Counted from the stretch's first letter, positions 1-6,134 are shown. The stretch is 22,364 bases of DNA from Candidatus Lloydbacteria bacterium RIFCSPLOWO2_02_FULL_54_12 (GCA_001819095.1 MHLS01000030.1:20000-42363); one strand, 5' to 3'. Program-made: numbers and translations. Notes: generated by a model from the letters alone, not told the origin.

Positions 1-257
1 ACAAGAACGGCCTTGCAACCCTTTACGTCCACTTGGAGCTTATCAAGGTCTCCCAAGGCGCCTCCGTAGAGGTCGGTGACCTCGTCGGCTACAGCGGCAA
101 TACCGGTTATTCAACGGGCCCGCATCTCCACTTCACCGTTTTCGCTTCAAGCGCGATGCAGATCGTCGATCTTCCGAGCAAATCGTGCAAAGGCGCGGTC
201 TTTCACCTGCCGGCCGCGCCCGCAAAAGGATACCTCGATCCGGAGGCGTATCTTTAG
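1..257 (+). CDS. M23 family (LytM) metallopeptidase, C-terminal end only
   Basis: The reading frame is open from the window edge (frame starting at base 3), so the N-terminus lies outside. The visible 84 residues carry the end of a LytM/M23 domain: YVHL near the start, a GDLVGYSGNTG turn and GPHLHF, which holds the HxH motif whose second His is a zinc ligand. M23 enzymes are zinc endopeptidases that cut peptidoglycan cross-bridges, or act as regulators when the site is degenerate; here the visible ligands are intact. Such proteins normally carry a signal peptide or membrane anchor, which cannot be checked here. The tail after the domain ends in YLDPEAYL, usual for the family. The ABC exporter genes follow on the same strand after about 50 bases. 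Confidence 0.85.
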   Translation, partial: KNGLATLYVHLELIKVSQGASVEVGDLVGYSGNTGYSTGPHLHFTVFASSAMQIVDLPSKSCKGAVFHLPAAPAKGYLDPEAYL

Positions 258-299
258 ACACCCCCAAGGCAATGTTGGGGCCGCTCAAGAGCCGAGGTG

Positions 300-308
300 T
301 GCTAAAAT
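300..308 (+). promoter_or_regulatory. Extended -10 promoter element before the ABC exporter
   Basis: TGCTAAAAT reads as an extended -10 (TGn + TAAAAT). It overlaps the ATG at 307, so transcripts made from it would begin near 315 and use the in-frame ATG at 322. A GAGGTG Shine-Dalgarno-like stretch at 294-299 instead favours ATG 307 on a longer transcript. The two readings compete and the sequence does not settle it. Confidence 0.4.
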
Positions 309-1065
309 GCATCTCAACCATATGCCCGAAGCAGTACTTGAAGCAAAGAACTTGAGAAGGAAGTACCGAGATGTCGTCGCCGTCGACGATGTTTCGATAC
401 TCGTGCATCCCGGCGAGGTCGTCGGACTCTTAGGCCCGAACGGCGCCGGCAAGACGACCACCATCAACATGCTCTTGGGCATCCTCGCGCCGACCGAAGG
501 GTCGATCCGGATCGACGGATCCGACCTCGCGCACGATCGCACCGAGGCGCTCGAGCACACCAACTTTTCGGCGGTCTATGCACAGCTTCCCGGCAACATG
601 ACCGTCTACCAGAACCTAAAGATCTTCGGACTCATCTATGACGTGAAAGATCTGGAGCGGAAGATATGGGATGTTATTGGACGTTTTGACCTGAAACGCT
701 TTGCCCATACCAAGCACGGCGTCCTTTCGTCCGGCGAACAAACGCGCGCCTCGCTTGCTAAGGCGCTCATCAACGAGCCCAAGCTCCTCCTCTTGGATGA
801 ACCCACCGCATCACTTGACCCGTCGACCGCACAGATCGTACGGGAAACAATCAAGACATATGCGCGCAAGAGTCGCTGTGGCGTGCTTTGGACCTCGCAC
901 AATATGTACGAAGTCACGGAAGTATGCGACCGAGTGGTCTTTCTCTCGCGCGGCAAGTTGCTGATCGAGGGGGACCCGAAAACCTTGCCCAAAGAACATG
1001 GGAAGAAGGACCTCGAAGAACTCTTTATCACCGTTGCCCGCGAACCGCTCTCGCTCGACCTATGA
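307..1065 (+). CDS. ABC-2 type exporter, ATP-binding protein
   Basis: Nucleotide-binding subunit of an ABC exporter; it hydrolyses ATP at the cytoplasmic face to drive the membrane subunit encoded next. From ATG 307 the protein has 252 residues, with Walker A GPNGAGKT (43-50), a signature written LSSGE in place of the usual LSGGQ, Walker B LLLLDEP followed by the D-loop (TASLD), and the switch histidine in TSHN. The overall sequence (AVDDVSILVHPGEVVGLLGPNGAG) is of the DrrA/CcmA type, which pairs with ABC-2 permeases. The start at 307 has GAGGTG seven bases upstream; ATG 322 is the alternative. The stop overlaps the permease start as ATGA, which implies translational coupling. The substrate is unknown; family members export drugs, lipids or polysaccharides. 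Confidence 0.9.
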   Translation: MHLNHMPEAVLEAKNLRRKYRDVVAVDDVSILVHPGEVVGLLGPNGAGKTTTINMLLGILAPTEGSIRIDGSDLAHDRTEALEHTNFSAVYAQLPGNMTVYQNLKIFGLIYDVKDLERKIWDVIGRFDLKRFAHTKHGVLSSGEQTRASLAKALINEPKLLLLDEPTASLDPSTAQIVRETIKTYARKSRCGVLWTSHNMYEVTEVCDRVVFLSRGKLLIEGDPKTLPKEHGKKDLEELFITVAREPLSLDL

Positions 1066-1865
1066 ACTTACGGCGCGTCTACGGCATCTATATACGGCAG
1101 TGGTACCTCATCCGGGACAACCCGACAAGGTTGTTCGCGATATTCATCTGGATCATCCTCGACATCATCTTGTGGGGGTTCATCACCAAGTATCTCGATC
1201 GTGTCGGCGGTGCGAGTTTTAGTTTCGTTCCGGTGTTCTTGGGATCGATCCTTTTGTGGGACTTTCTCGTCCGCGTCAGCCAAGGAGTGATGGTGGCGTT
1301 TCTGGAAGACTTTTGGTCGAGGAACCTCATCAATATCTTTACTTCGCCAATCAAGATCTCGGAATACACCGCCGGGCTCACCGTGACGAGCATTCTCACG
1401 AGCGCAACGGGGCTCCTCGTCATGCTTCTCTTGGCCGGATCGATCTTCGGCTTTTCGGCTGCTCAATTCGGGCTTCTGCTCGCGCCGTTCCTCCTTGTCC
1501 TTTTCATGTTCGGCATCGCCGTCGGCATCGTCACGATGGCGATACTGCTTCGCTTCGGACAAGCCGCGGAATGGATAGCGTGGCCCATCACTATGCTCAT
1601 GAGTCCTTTTGTCGGGGTTTTCTATCCGGTCGACATTCTTCCGCATTGGATGCAGGTCGTTTCGTCGGCATTGCCGCCCTCGTACGTCTTCGAGGGCATT
1701 CGCGCAGTCGTTTTCCGCCAGTCGTTCGACGCCTCGGTGCTCGTTTGGGGGATTGGACTTTGCTTCATCTACATACTGCTCGCGTACGCATTGTTCTACT
1801 TTGTCTACAAGAAGAGCGTGCGAAACGGGCTCTTGGCGCGACATAGTGCCGAAAGCGCGTATTAG
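1062..1865 (+). CDS. ABC-2 type exporter, permease
   Basis: Integral membrane subunit, 267 residues, about six hydrophobic segments in the ABC-2 (DrrB/NodJ-like) pattern. An amphipathic N-terminus (MNLRRVYGIYIRQWYLIRDN) is followed by TM1 (LFAIFIWIILDIILWGFI) and a long TM2 region. The C-terminal half has the family-typical PITMLMSPFVGVFYPVDILP re-entrant segment and SSALPPSYVFEGIR. The start is the ATG that overlaps the ATPase stop (ATGA), so the two subunits should be made in step. It forms the transport channel with the preceding ATPase. The substrate cannot be told from sequence. Long antisense frames across this gene are shadows. Confidence 0.88.
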   Translation: MNLRRVYGIYIRQWYLIRDNPTRLFAIFIWIILDIILWGFITKYLDRVGGASFSFVPVFLGSILLWDFLVRVSQGVMVAFLEDFWSRNLINIFTSPIKISEYTAGLTVTSILTSATGLLVMLLLAGSIFGFSAAQFGLLLAPFLLVLFMFGIAVGIVTMAILLRFGQAAEWIAWPITMLMSPFVGVFYPVDILPHWMQVVSSALPPSYVFEGIRAVVFRQSFDASVLVWGIGLCFIYILLAYALFYFVYKKSVRNGLLARHSAESAY

Positions 1866-1894
1866 GGGGGCCCCACGAGCAATACGCCGGAAAA

Positions 1895-1977
1895 GCTGTT
1901 CTCCGACATTGTTGCAATGTCGGAGAACAGCGCTATCTTTTGCGACATTCCCTATGCGGGATGTGTCGCAAAAGATA
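1895..1977. repeat. Two adjacent palindromes after the ABC exporter
   Basis: The first is a perfect 16-bp inverted repeat (GCTGTTCTCCGACATT at 1895-1910, complement at 1916-1931, loop GTTGC). The second, at 1934-1977, has arms TATCTTTTGCGACA / TGTCGCAAAAGATA plus a TCCC/GGGA inner pair. Neither is followed by a good T-tract. They probably end or protect the exporter transcript. The rest of 1866-2065 holds no gene that I can support. Confidence 0.7.
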
Positions 1978-2065
1978 TATTGTGCGACGTTGCCCCTAAG
2001 GAGACTTGGGGTGCTTGAGGAAGATATATGCCGTTCCCTACCCCGACCTCTCTCGCGCTTTGCTG

Positions 2066-2071
2066 TAAACT
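2066..2071 (+). promoter_or_regulatory. Putative -10 box of the 2078 gene
   Basis: TAAACT ends six bases before the ATG at 2078, which would put the transcription start at or next to the start codon (leaderless mRNA). There is no Shine-Dalgarno sequence. Confidence 0.35.
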
Positions 2072-2077
2072 GAGATC

Positions 2078-2422
2078 ATGCCAAAGAAAGAAAGCCCGCC
2101 GGAAACACAAGGTGGTGACGAGGGAGCGCCGATTCTTGTCTCACTCATGGACTTCAACGCCGGACACTATCCGGGGCTTAAACCGCCACCTTTGTGTTTA
2201 AACGAGATATTTCGTGGGAACCATCCCGAACTGACCGCAAAAATAGACGAGTGCTACCTCAATCTCACATCCGGCGAACAAAGTCAGATCGTCTTCAGTG
2301 TGGAACTCAACGACAAAGACGAGAAGGTGCTCATTGACGTGCGAGTATTCAAAAAGCCGGGTCAACCCGATTACCCGATCCTCTTCGGCTGGCCTCGGTC
2401 AAAAAAATACTACGATACCTGA
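2078..2422 (+). CDS. Small hypothetical protein, 114 aa
   Basis: I do not recognise a family. The protein has a charged, disordered N-terminus (MPKKESPPETQGGDEG) and then a compact-looking segment with alternating hydrophobic residues (QIVFSVELNDKDEKVLIDVRVFKK). It has no signal peptide, membrane segment, cysteine pair or known motif, so it is probably cytoplasmic. The start is ATG 2078, supported by a -10-like box directly upstream. It stands alone between the exporter and the minus-strand tRNA. Codon use resembles the neighbours, so I take it as real, but conservation would have to confirm that. Confidence 0.6.
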   Translation: MPKKESPPETQGGDEGAPILVSLMDFNAGHYPGLKPPPLCLNEIFRGNHPELTAKIDECYLNLTSGEQSQIVFSVELNDKDEKVLIDVRVFKKPGQPDYPILFGWPRSKKYYDT

Positions 2423-2451
2423 CCGCCCTGCCGTATTTTTTCAAAACTTAG

Positions 2452-2522
2452 TCGGGCTAGACAGAATCGAACTGTCGCCGCATGCACCCCATGCATGTAT
2501 ACTACCACTATACGATAGCCCG
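2452..2522 (-). tRNA. tRNA-Pro (anticodon GGG)
   Basis: The minus strand folds as a complete 71-nt tRNA. The acceptor CGGGCTA pairs perfectly with TAGCCCG, and the discriminator is A. The D-arm is GTAT-AGTGGTA-GTAT. The anticodon stem CATGC/GCATG encloses loop ATGGGGT, with T33 and anticodon GGG. The variable region is CGGC, and the T-arm is GACAG-TTCGATT-CTGTC. C1-G72, A73 and G35-G36 are the known bacterial proline identity elements. CCA is not encoded (the next bases are CTA), so it must be added by the CCA enzyme. An extended -10 lies about 100 bases upstream. Confidence 0.9.
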
Positions 2523-2557
2523 AATTGTTATTATTTCTCCTACGAACCTCCTTTCTC

Positions 2558-2620
2558 GTCGTGCATGCACTCTATCCCGAGATGCATGTATACATTTATC
2601 ACCATACAACTGCCCGAATT
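2558..2620 (-). repeat. Partial tRNA-like copy upstream of tRNA-Pro
   Basis: On the minus strand this segment repeats the 5' half of the tRNA-Pro gene, flank included. AATTCGGGC, GTAT, GTG, TATACATGCAT and TGCATGC occur in the same order, but the anticodon region is longer and different, with a CTC/GAG stem and a GGGATA loop. There is no matching 3' acceptor strand, so it is not a tRNA. It lies between the tRNA promoter and the tRNA, so it would form the 5' part of the precursor transcript. Confidence 0.6.
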
Positions 2621-2627
2621 ACGTTAG

Positions 2628-2636
2628 AGTATAGCA
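2628..2636 (-). promoter_or_regulatory. Extended -10 promoter for tRNA-Pro
   Basis: The minus strand reads TGCTATACT, a good extended -10 (TGn + TATACT). Transcription would begin near 2621, at the first base of the tRNA-like copy. Confidence 0.5.
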
Positions 2637-2665
2637 GGAATGTAAAAAAATGCGACAATAAAGAA

Positions 2666-2693
2666 CGAGCCGTCTCAATAACGAGACGGCTCG
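2666..2693 (-). terminator. Terminator-like hairpin after the 50-aa membrane protein gene
   Basis: A perfect 11-bp stem (CGAGCCGTCTC and its complement) with a six-base loop lies 12 bases past the stop of the small minus-strand gene. The T-rich stretch follows only after some bases (GTTCTTTATTG, then seven T), so termination may be partial. Confidence 0.6.
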
Positions 2694-2705
2694 GCGTCAA
2701 AGGCT

Positions 2706-2858
2706 TCAAACCTTTCGTCTATTGCGGATACTCTCCCAAAGGTCTTGGAGGGTAAAAAATGCCAGCGCAACAAGCATCACAAGAAGTACCTGCAGGGAAA
2801 TCGCCGCAAAAAAGTAAAACCCTTGGATCACGACAAGCAGAAATATGAGTTCGGCCAT
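2706..2858 (-). CDS. Small membrane protein, 50 aa
   Basis: This short gene encodes 50 residues. It starts at ATG 2858, with a GGAGG Shine-Dalgarno sequence four bases upstream (2863-2867), and ends with TGA at 2706. The product is almost entirely hydrophobic from residue 4 to 36 (LIFLLVVIQGFYFF, then LQVLLVMLVALAFF), with Glu3 at the start and a basic tail (SIRNRRKV). It therefore most likely spans the membrane once or twice with its tail in the cytoplasm. No family recognised. Support comes from the ribosome binding site, the membrane pattern and the hairpin just after the stop. The longer 64-codon frame overlapping it on the same strand is Cys/Pro-rich and less convincing. Confidence 0.6.
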   Translation of the reverse strand: MAELIFLLVVIQGFYFFAAISLQVLLVMLVALAFFTLQDLWESIRNRRKV

Positions 2859-2956
2859 GGGGCCTCCGGTCAACTTCAATCAATGATTGCGTTACTGTAT
2901 TTATTAATAACATGAAATAGTAACTGCGTCAATCACCGACTCGGGATTCAACCGCA

Positions 2957-3009
2957 AAGTACGAGGTCGAACCTTAGGAATCAATTCTTCAAGGTTCGAC
3001 CTCGTACTT
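2957..3009. repeat. Palindromic repeat, copy A
   Basis: A perfect 19-bp inverted repeat, arms AAGTACGAGGTCGAACCTT (2957-2975) and its complement (2991-3009), around a 15-base loop AGGAATCAATTCTTC. The loop can itself pair as GAAT/ATTC, so the whole element is nearly one continuous hairpin. It lies 35 bases past the stop of the Ada-like gene. It is one of five related copies; this one carries a C-G pair where copies B-E have A-T. Confidence 0.85.
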
Positions 3010-3044
3010 CACACAACGGCAAAAACGAATACCAACTCGTACTT

Positions 3045-3512
3045 TTACAGCCCCTTGCAGTTCGCGGCAGGCCGGTATCCCCTCGCTTCCGCTTCTTCTT
3101 TGGTCGCGAACCAGATCTTATTCTCTTCGCGGATCAACTTCACGCCGCCGCACCACGGGAGGTAATATGCTTCGCCGTGTTTGGAGGCGACATAGGCACC
3201 GGAGAGAGCGGGTACGGTGTTCGGGCGCTCGGCTTCCTCTCCACCGCCTGCTCCGGCCGTCGAGGAGGCTGTTATCGGAACTTGTACGGTGTTCACCACT
3301 TTCCCCTCCCCCACCTCAAACCCTCCCGACGGGGAGCCGCCGGTCTGTATAAGGCGGAGTTCGGACGCCCGCTTTTCCTCAATCGAGAACATTTTTCCGA
3401 GGAAAAAAGCGCCAACTCCCACCAGTATCACAATAAGCAAGACAAAAACATCCTTGGGAAGATCCCTTCTTCCTAGAGGGTTGATTTTCCCGATAAAGTC
3501 TGCTAATCTCAT
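3045..3512 (-). CDS. Membrane-anchored protein with C-terminal Ada-like zinc domain
   Basis: 155 residues. After a short basic N-terminus there is one membrane helix (VFVLLIVILVGVGAFFLG, about 22-39), then a Gly/Ser/Thr-rich linker. The C-terminal domain (about 108-155) reads VASKHGEAYYLPWCGGVK ... IWFATKEEAEARGYRPAANCKGL. The spaced PWC and NCKGL cysteines and the KEEAEARGYRPA helix match the Ada metal-binding-like fold, which is common in CPR membrane proteins. In Ada itself this fold binds zinc and contacts DNA; here it would lie outside the membrane, so a DNA role is unlikely and the function is unknown. The start (ATG 3512) is eight bases after a TAATAT -10. It is divergent from rpmA. 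Confidence 0.8.
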   Translation of the reverse strand: MRLADFIGKINPLGRRDLPKDVFVLLIVILVGVGAFFLGKMFSIEEKRASELRLIQTGGSPSGGFEVGEGKVVNTVQVPITASSTAGAGGGEEAERPNTVPALSGAYVASKHGEAYYLPWCGGVKLIREENKIWFATKEEAEARGYRPAANCKGL

Positions 3513-3516
3513 GAAA

Positions 3517-3534
3517 CGTAATATTACGCATAAT
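3517..3534. promoter_or_regulatory. Overlapping divergent promoters, Ada-like gene and rpmA
   Basis: CGTAATATTACG (3517-3528) is a perfect 12-bp palindrome. Read on the minus strand it gives TAATAT eight bases before the 3512 start. On the plus strand CATAAT (3529-3534) lies seven bases before the rpmA ATG. Both starts would be leaderless or nearly so, and the two polymerases would compete for the same 30 bases. Confidence 0.5.
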
Positions 3535-3541
3535 CACATCT

Positions 3542-3814
3542 ATGGCAACAAAAAAGGCGGGGGGTTCCGCAAAAAACCTGACTGATTCGCAACCGAAATA
3601 TCTAGGCACAAAGCTTCATGACGGCGAGCGCGCCGGTACCGGCATGATCATCGTCCGCCAGCGTGGCACCGTAATCGTTCCCGGAAGGAACGTTCGGGTC
3701 GGCAAAGATCACACGCTTTACGCCGCAAAAGAAGGCACAGTCAAGTTCTCGACCGTCCGCAGGACGCGGTTCGACGGAAAGAGAGTGGTCTCAAAAATGG
3801 CTTCGGTGGTGTAA
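3542..3814 (+). CDS. rpmA: 50S ribosomal protein L27
   Basis: bL27, a component of the large ribosomal subunit whose N-terminal tail reaches the peptidyl transferase centre. The 90 residues begin [12 protein letters not shown], the usual L27 tail without the Firmicutes-type cleavable extension, and contain the signatures [28 protein letters not shown] and EGTVKF. A basic tail follows ([12 protein letters not shown]). The start is ATG 3542 with a -10 immediately upstream and no Shine-Dalgarno sequence. In most bacteria rpmA directly follows rplU; here rplU is about 13.5 kb away and on the other strand. Confidence 0.97.
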   Translation: MATKKAGGSAKNLTDSQPKYLGTKLHDGERAGTGMIIVRQRGTVIVPGRNVRVGKDHTLYAAKEGTVKFSTVRRTRFDGKRVVSKMASVV

Positions 3815-3868
3815 ATTATAGTCACAATTTACGAGAAGCAAGTCCAAAGTGAATGCGACGGCATTTTC

Positions 3869-3889
3869 TTGCAACTTGAGACTTGAAAC
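3869..3889 (+). repeat. Three tandem heptamers after rpmA
   Basis: TTGCAAC, TTGAGAC and TTGAAAC follow one another without spacing, just before palindrome B. They are similar in length to the heptamers upstream of recR. They may be slippage-derived filler. Confidence 0.5.
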
Positions 3890-3890
3890 T

Positions 3891-3947
3891 AAAAATACAA
3901 GGTCGAACCTTAGGAATTAATTCTTCAAGGTTCGACCTTGTATTTTT
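3891..3947. repeat. Palindromic repeat, copy B, likely bidirectional terminator
   Basis: A perfect 21-bp inverted repeat (left arm 3891-3911, right arm 3927-3947) with loop AGGAATTAATTCTTC. It begins with AAAAATA and ends with TATTTTT, so either strand shows a stem followed by a T-tract. It sits between the convergent rpmA and rplI, two bases from the rplI stop, the expected place for a shared intrinsic terminator. Confidence 0.85.
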
Positions 3948-3949
3948 AT

Positions 3950-4393
3950 TTACTCCGCCTCGACGACGACCGTGAGCGTCGCCTCTTTGTCTCCCAAGAG
4001 AACGGAAACACTCTCTTTCCCGGTCTTCTTGATCGGCTTCTCGAGCACAACGTGTTCGGCGTCAAAAGATGCGCCGAGTGACTTACCCAACTCAAGCGCG
4101 ATCTCTTCTTTCGTCACACCGGCGTAAAGGTGTCCTTCTTCGTTCGCCTTGCGCTTGAGAGTGATCTCGGCACCACCGACCTTTTCGAGGGCGCTTTGTA
4201 AGAGCGCGTCTTGGCGTGCTTTTTCCGCTTGGCGTTTCTTCGTAAGGTCGGCGACACGTTTAGCTGTCGACTTCGTCACTGCCTCACCCAAACCGCGCGC
4301 AAAGAGAAAATTCCGCGCATAGCCCGGCTTGACCTCTGTAACGTCATATTTCCTCCCGACATTGGGCACATCGGACAACAGGATGACTTTCAT
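3950..4393 (-). CDS. rplI: 50S ribosomal protein L9
   Basis: bL9, 147 residues. The N-terminal domain has the classic MKVILLSDVPNVGRKYDVTEVKPGYARNFL pattern (signature GxGxxGdv-v-GYaRNfL); here VGRKYDV replaces the usual G-rich turn. A long charged helix (about 41-75, KRVADLTKKRQAEKARQ) connects it to a C-terminal domain with HLYAGVTKEEIA. L9 binds 23S rRNA near the L1 stalk and helps keep the reading frame. Several CPR lineages have lost L9, so its presence narrows the host. The start is ATG 4393, ten bases after a TATAAT box. Confidence 0.96.
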   Translation of the reverse strand: MKVILLSDVPNVGRKYDVTEVKPGYARNFLFARGLGEAVTKSTAKRVADLTKKRQAEKARQDALLQSALEKVGGAEITLKRKANEEGHLYAGVTKEEIALELGKSLGASFDAEHVVLEKPIKKTGKESVSVLLGDKEATLTVVVEAE

Positions 4394-4394
4394 A

Positions 4395-4431
4395 TTGCTT
4401 TGGATTATAGGGATGTTTATAAAAAAGGCAA
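4395..4431. promoter_or_regulatory. Interleaved divergent promoters, rplI and candidate RNA
   Basis: Minus strand: TTGCCT (4426-4431), 16-base spacer, TATAAT (4404-4409), reading into rplI. Plus strand: TTGCTT (4395-4400), 17-base spacer, TATAAA (4418-4423), reading away from rplI towards the inverted repeat that begins at 4433. Both fit sigma-70 geometry and occupy the same DNA. Confidence 0.55.
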
Positions 4432-4568
4432 TCCCCGTAGTAGACCCTTACCATCGCCCCTCGTATATTCACTCACCAAAATTGCCGAGTGCGATCATCT
4501 GTATTACACTACGCATCCAGGGCTCACTACGGGGCAAGGAAAAGGGGGCGCCGTCGGGCACCCCCTTT
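4430..4568 (+). ncRNA. Candidate structured small RNA
   Basis: A plus-strand transcript predicted to start near 4430 would open with CCCCGTAGT (4433-4441), which pairs perfectly with ACTACGGGG (4526-4534). Inside follow CCCT/AGGG (4445-4448 / 4519-4522) and an apical hairpin TCG..CACTC / GAGTGCGA (4461-4494). A G/C hairpin at 4541-4568 then closes the unit. No protein frame here is convincing. I cannot assign it to tmRNA, SRP RNA, RNase P RNA or a known riboswitch; a 6S-like role is possible but unsupported. Confidence 0.4.
4541..4568. terminator. Intrinsic terminator-like hairpin between the S41 protease gene and rplI
   Basis: AAAGGGGG (4541-4548) pairs with CCCCCTTT (4561-4568) around an inner GCC/GGC stem with a GTCG loop. 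On the minus strand it is followed by CCCCCTTTTCCTT, so it fits the end of the S41 protease transcript. It would also mark the 3' end of the candidate plus-strand RNA. From here to 4675 I see nothing more that I can support. Confidence 0.65.
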
Positions 4569-4674
4569 GGTGAGCGGTCACTGGTCTTTTTGGGTGTATT
4601 TGAATTTACCCGACCCGACCGCCACGCTAGAAAGATTATCAAGTTTTGGGTGTTCTGTCAACAATTTCGGAACA

Positions 4675-6012
4675 TCAGTCCCCCCACTCACCTTTCCGCA
4701 CGATCTCGATCGCCTTCTCTAGTTGGGGATCCTCTCCCTTTTCGACGTCTTCTTTGGTGATCTCTACGGGAACATCCGGGTCGAGCCCTCCTTCGGAAAG
4801 ATTGGTGCCGTCCGGCGTCACCCAGCGCGCAATGGTGAGCTTAAGCGAAGCGGTATCGGAGATCGGTACCAGTTCCTGCACCGAACCCTTGCCGAAGGTC
4901 TTCTGCCCTACTAGGGTGGCAACACCGTGCTGTGCAAGTGCCCCCGCCAAGATCTCCGCCGCGGAAGCAGAACCGCCGTCCACCAAGATGACAAAGTGAA
5001 ATTTGTCGCCGAAGACGTTATAGCCGCGGCTCCTGTAGACCTGCCCCACCCCCTTCTTCCCTTCTTCGGATACCACGATCTTTCCTTGCGGGAGGAACCA
5101 GCTTGCCATGTCGACGGCAATCTCAAGATATCCGCCGGGATTGCCGCGCAGATCGAGGACGAGCTTGTCCGTGCCGGACTGGACGAATTCTCGTAGGGCG
5201 CCGCGAAAAAGTTCCGCACCGGTCGCCGGAAAACCGTACAGTCGGATGATGAACACGTCGCCCTTCTGCTCGGTGTCGATCGTCGGTACGCGTATCTCTT
5301 CGCGGACGACCGTCACCTCGAACGGTTCGTTCGGTTCCGCCCTTCCGTCGCGCCAGAGGGTAAGCGTGACCGGTGTGCCGATCTTTCCGCGGATGAGGTA
5401 GAGCGCCTTGTCGAGGGTCATCTCGCTCGTCGTCGCGCCGTCGACGAGAAGCACCTTGTCGCCTTGGAGAATTCCCGCACGTTCGGCCGGCGAATCTTTG
5501 AGCGGGGCGATGACGGTAAGCATGCCGTCCTTCATGCCGATCTGCATACCAACGCCGCCGAAAGCACCCGAGACGTCCTCCTCAAAAAGCGATTTTTCCT
5601 GCGGCGGAAGGAAAAAGGTGTACGGGTCGCCGAGTGAGCCCGCAAGCCCCTGTATCGCGCCCCAGACCTTCTCCTGATTCGTCACCGTCTTCGACTTCGG
5701 AGGAACATAGCGTTCGTTGATGACGTTCCAAGACTTCCAGAATTGCGAAAAATCGGCCGGTCCTTCGTCCTTCGCGGAAACACCGTCGCGATCGAGGATG
5801 CAGGGCACATCGATTCCCTTCTCGTCGGTGCATGTACCAAGTCCCGACGCATCGGGGGTCGAGCTTGCAAATTCGGGTGTTTCGATGTTGAAAAGACCGG
5901 TGACCCGCTCAAGTTCCGGTCCGCGATGATACCCCGCAAAAAAACCGCCGATGAAGGCAACGGCGCCAAAAACGAGGATAAAAAAAACCGATGCGGCTCG
6001 AGACTTTTGCAT
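4675..6012 (-). CDS. S41 family carboxyl-terminal processing protease
   Basis: A CtpA/Prc-type serine protease, 445 residues, anchored outside the membrane. It has an N-terminal signal-anchor (about 7-28, ASVFFILVFGAVAFIGGFFAG), an acidic linker, a PDZ domain (about 145-235, FGGVGMQIGMKDG, SPAERAGILQGDKVLLVDG) and an S41 core. The catalytic dyad is Ser350 in GGSASAAEIL and Lys375 in TFGKGSVQ, 25 residues apart as in the family. LRGNPGG (288-294) is also conserved. Such enzymes trim C-termini of secreted or membrane proteins. The start is ATG 6012, seven bases after an extended -10 and just before the membrane helix; the upstream ATG 6066 would fall inside palindrome C. It is divergent from the corA-like gene. 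Confidence 0.93.
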   Translation of the reverse strand: MQKSRAASVFFILVFGAVAFIGGFFAGYHRGPELERVTGLFNIETPEFASSTPDASGLGTCTDEKGIDVPCILDRDGVSAKDEGPADFSQFWKSWNVINERYVPPKSKTVTNQEKVWGAIQGLAGSLGDPYTFFLPPQEKSLFEEDVSGAFGGVGMQIGMKDGMLTVIAPLKDSPAERAGILQGDKVLLVDGATTSEMTLDKALYLIRGKIGTPVTLTLWRDGRAEPNEPFEVTVVREEIRVPTIDTEQKGDVFIIRLYGFPATGAELFRGALREFVQSGTDKLVLDLRGNPGGYLEIAVDMASWFLPQGKIVVSEEGKKGVGQVYRSRGYNVFGDKFHFVILVDGGSASAAEILAGALAQHGVATLVGQKTFGKGSVQELVPISDTASLKLTIARWVTPDGTNLSEGGLDPDVPVEITKEDVEKGEDPQLEKAIEIVRKGEWGD

Positions 6013-6019
6013 GTCGCTT

Positions 6020-6028
6020 ATTATCCCA
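6020..6028 (-). promoter_or_regulatory. Extended -10 of the S41 protease gene
   Basis: The minus strand reads TGG-GATAAT, ending seven bases before ATG 6012. This supports that start and implies a leaderless or nearly leaderless mRNA. Confidence 0.5.
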
Positions 6029-6058
6029 GAGCGCGGAGGGCGGGTCAAACCCATGAGG

Positions 6059-6111
6059 AAATACAAGGTCGGATCTTGAAGAATTAATTCCTAAGGTCCG
6101 ACCTTGTATTT
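6059..6111. repeat. Palindromic repeat, copy C
   Basis: Arms at 6059-6077 and 6093-6111, 19 bp with one G-T type mismatch at 6074, and loop GAAGAATTAATTCCT. The loop is the exact reverse complement of the loop of copy B, so this copy is inverted. It lies between two divergent promoters, where a terminator is not expected. Confidence 0.85.
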
Positions 6112-6134
6112 CTCGCCTTGTGTATGCTATGGGG

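Noticed and set aside
1068..1844. Long minus-strand frame (258 codons) opposite the ABC permease
   Set aside because: It is an antisense shadow: the product is extremely rich in Arg, Glu and Asp, as expected from reading a membrane protein gene backwards, and the permease on the plus strand is clear.
2558..2620. A second complete tRNA
   Set aside because: Only the 5' half resembles a tRNA; no 3' acceptor strand pairs with CGGGCAG and the anticodon region does not fold into a seven-base loop.
2298..2627. 109-codon plus-strand frame
   Set aside because: It overlaps the 2078 gene and runs through the tRNA-Pro gene in antisense; no protein pattern.
2760..2849. 29-codon plus-strand frame beginning MPAQQASQEV
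   Set aside because: It is antisense to the 50-aa membrane protein, which has a ribosome binding site and a membrane pattern; the plus frame has neither.
4211..4760. Plus-strand frames of 120 and 143 codons between rplI and the S41 gene
   Set aside because: They overlap rplI or the S41 gene in antisense and cross the terminator-like hairpin; their composition is not protein-like.
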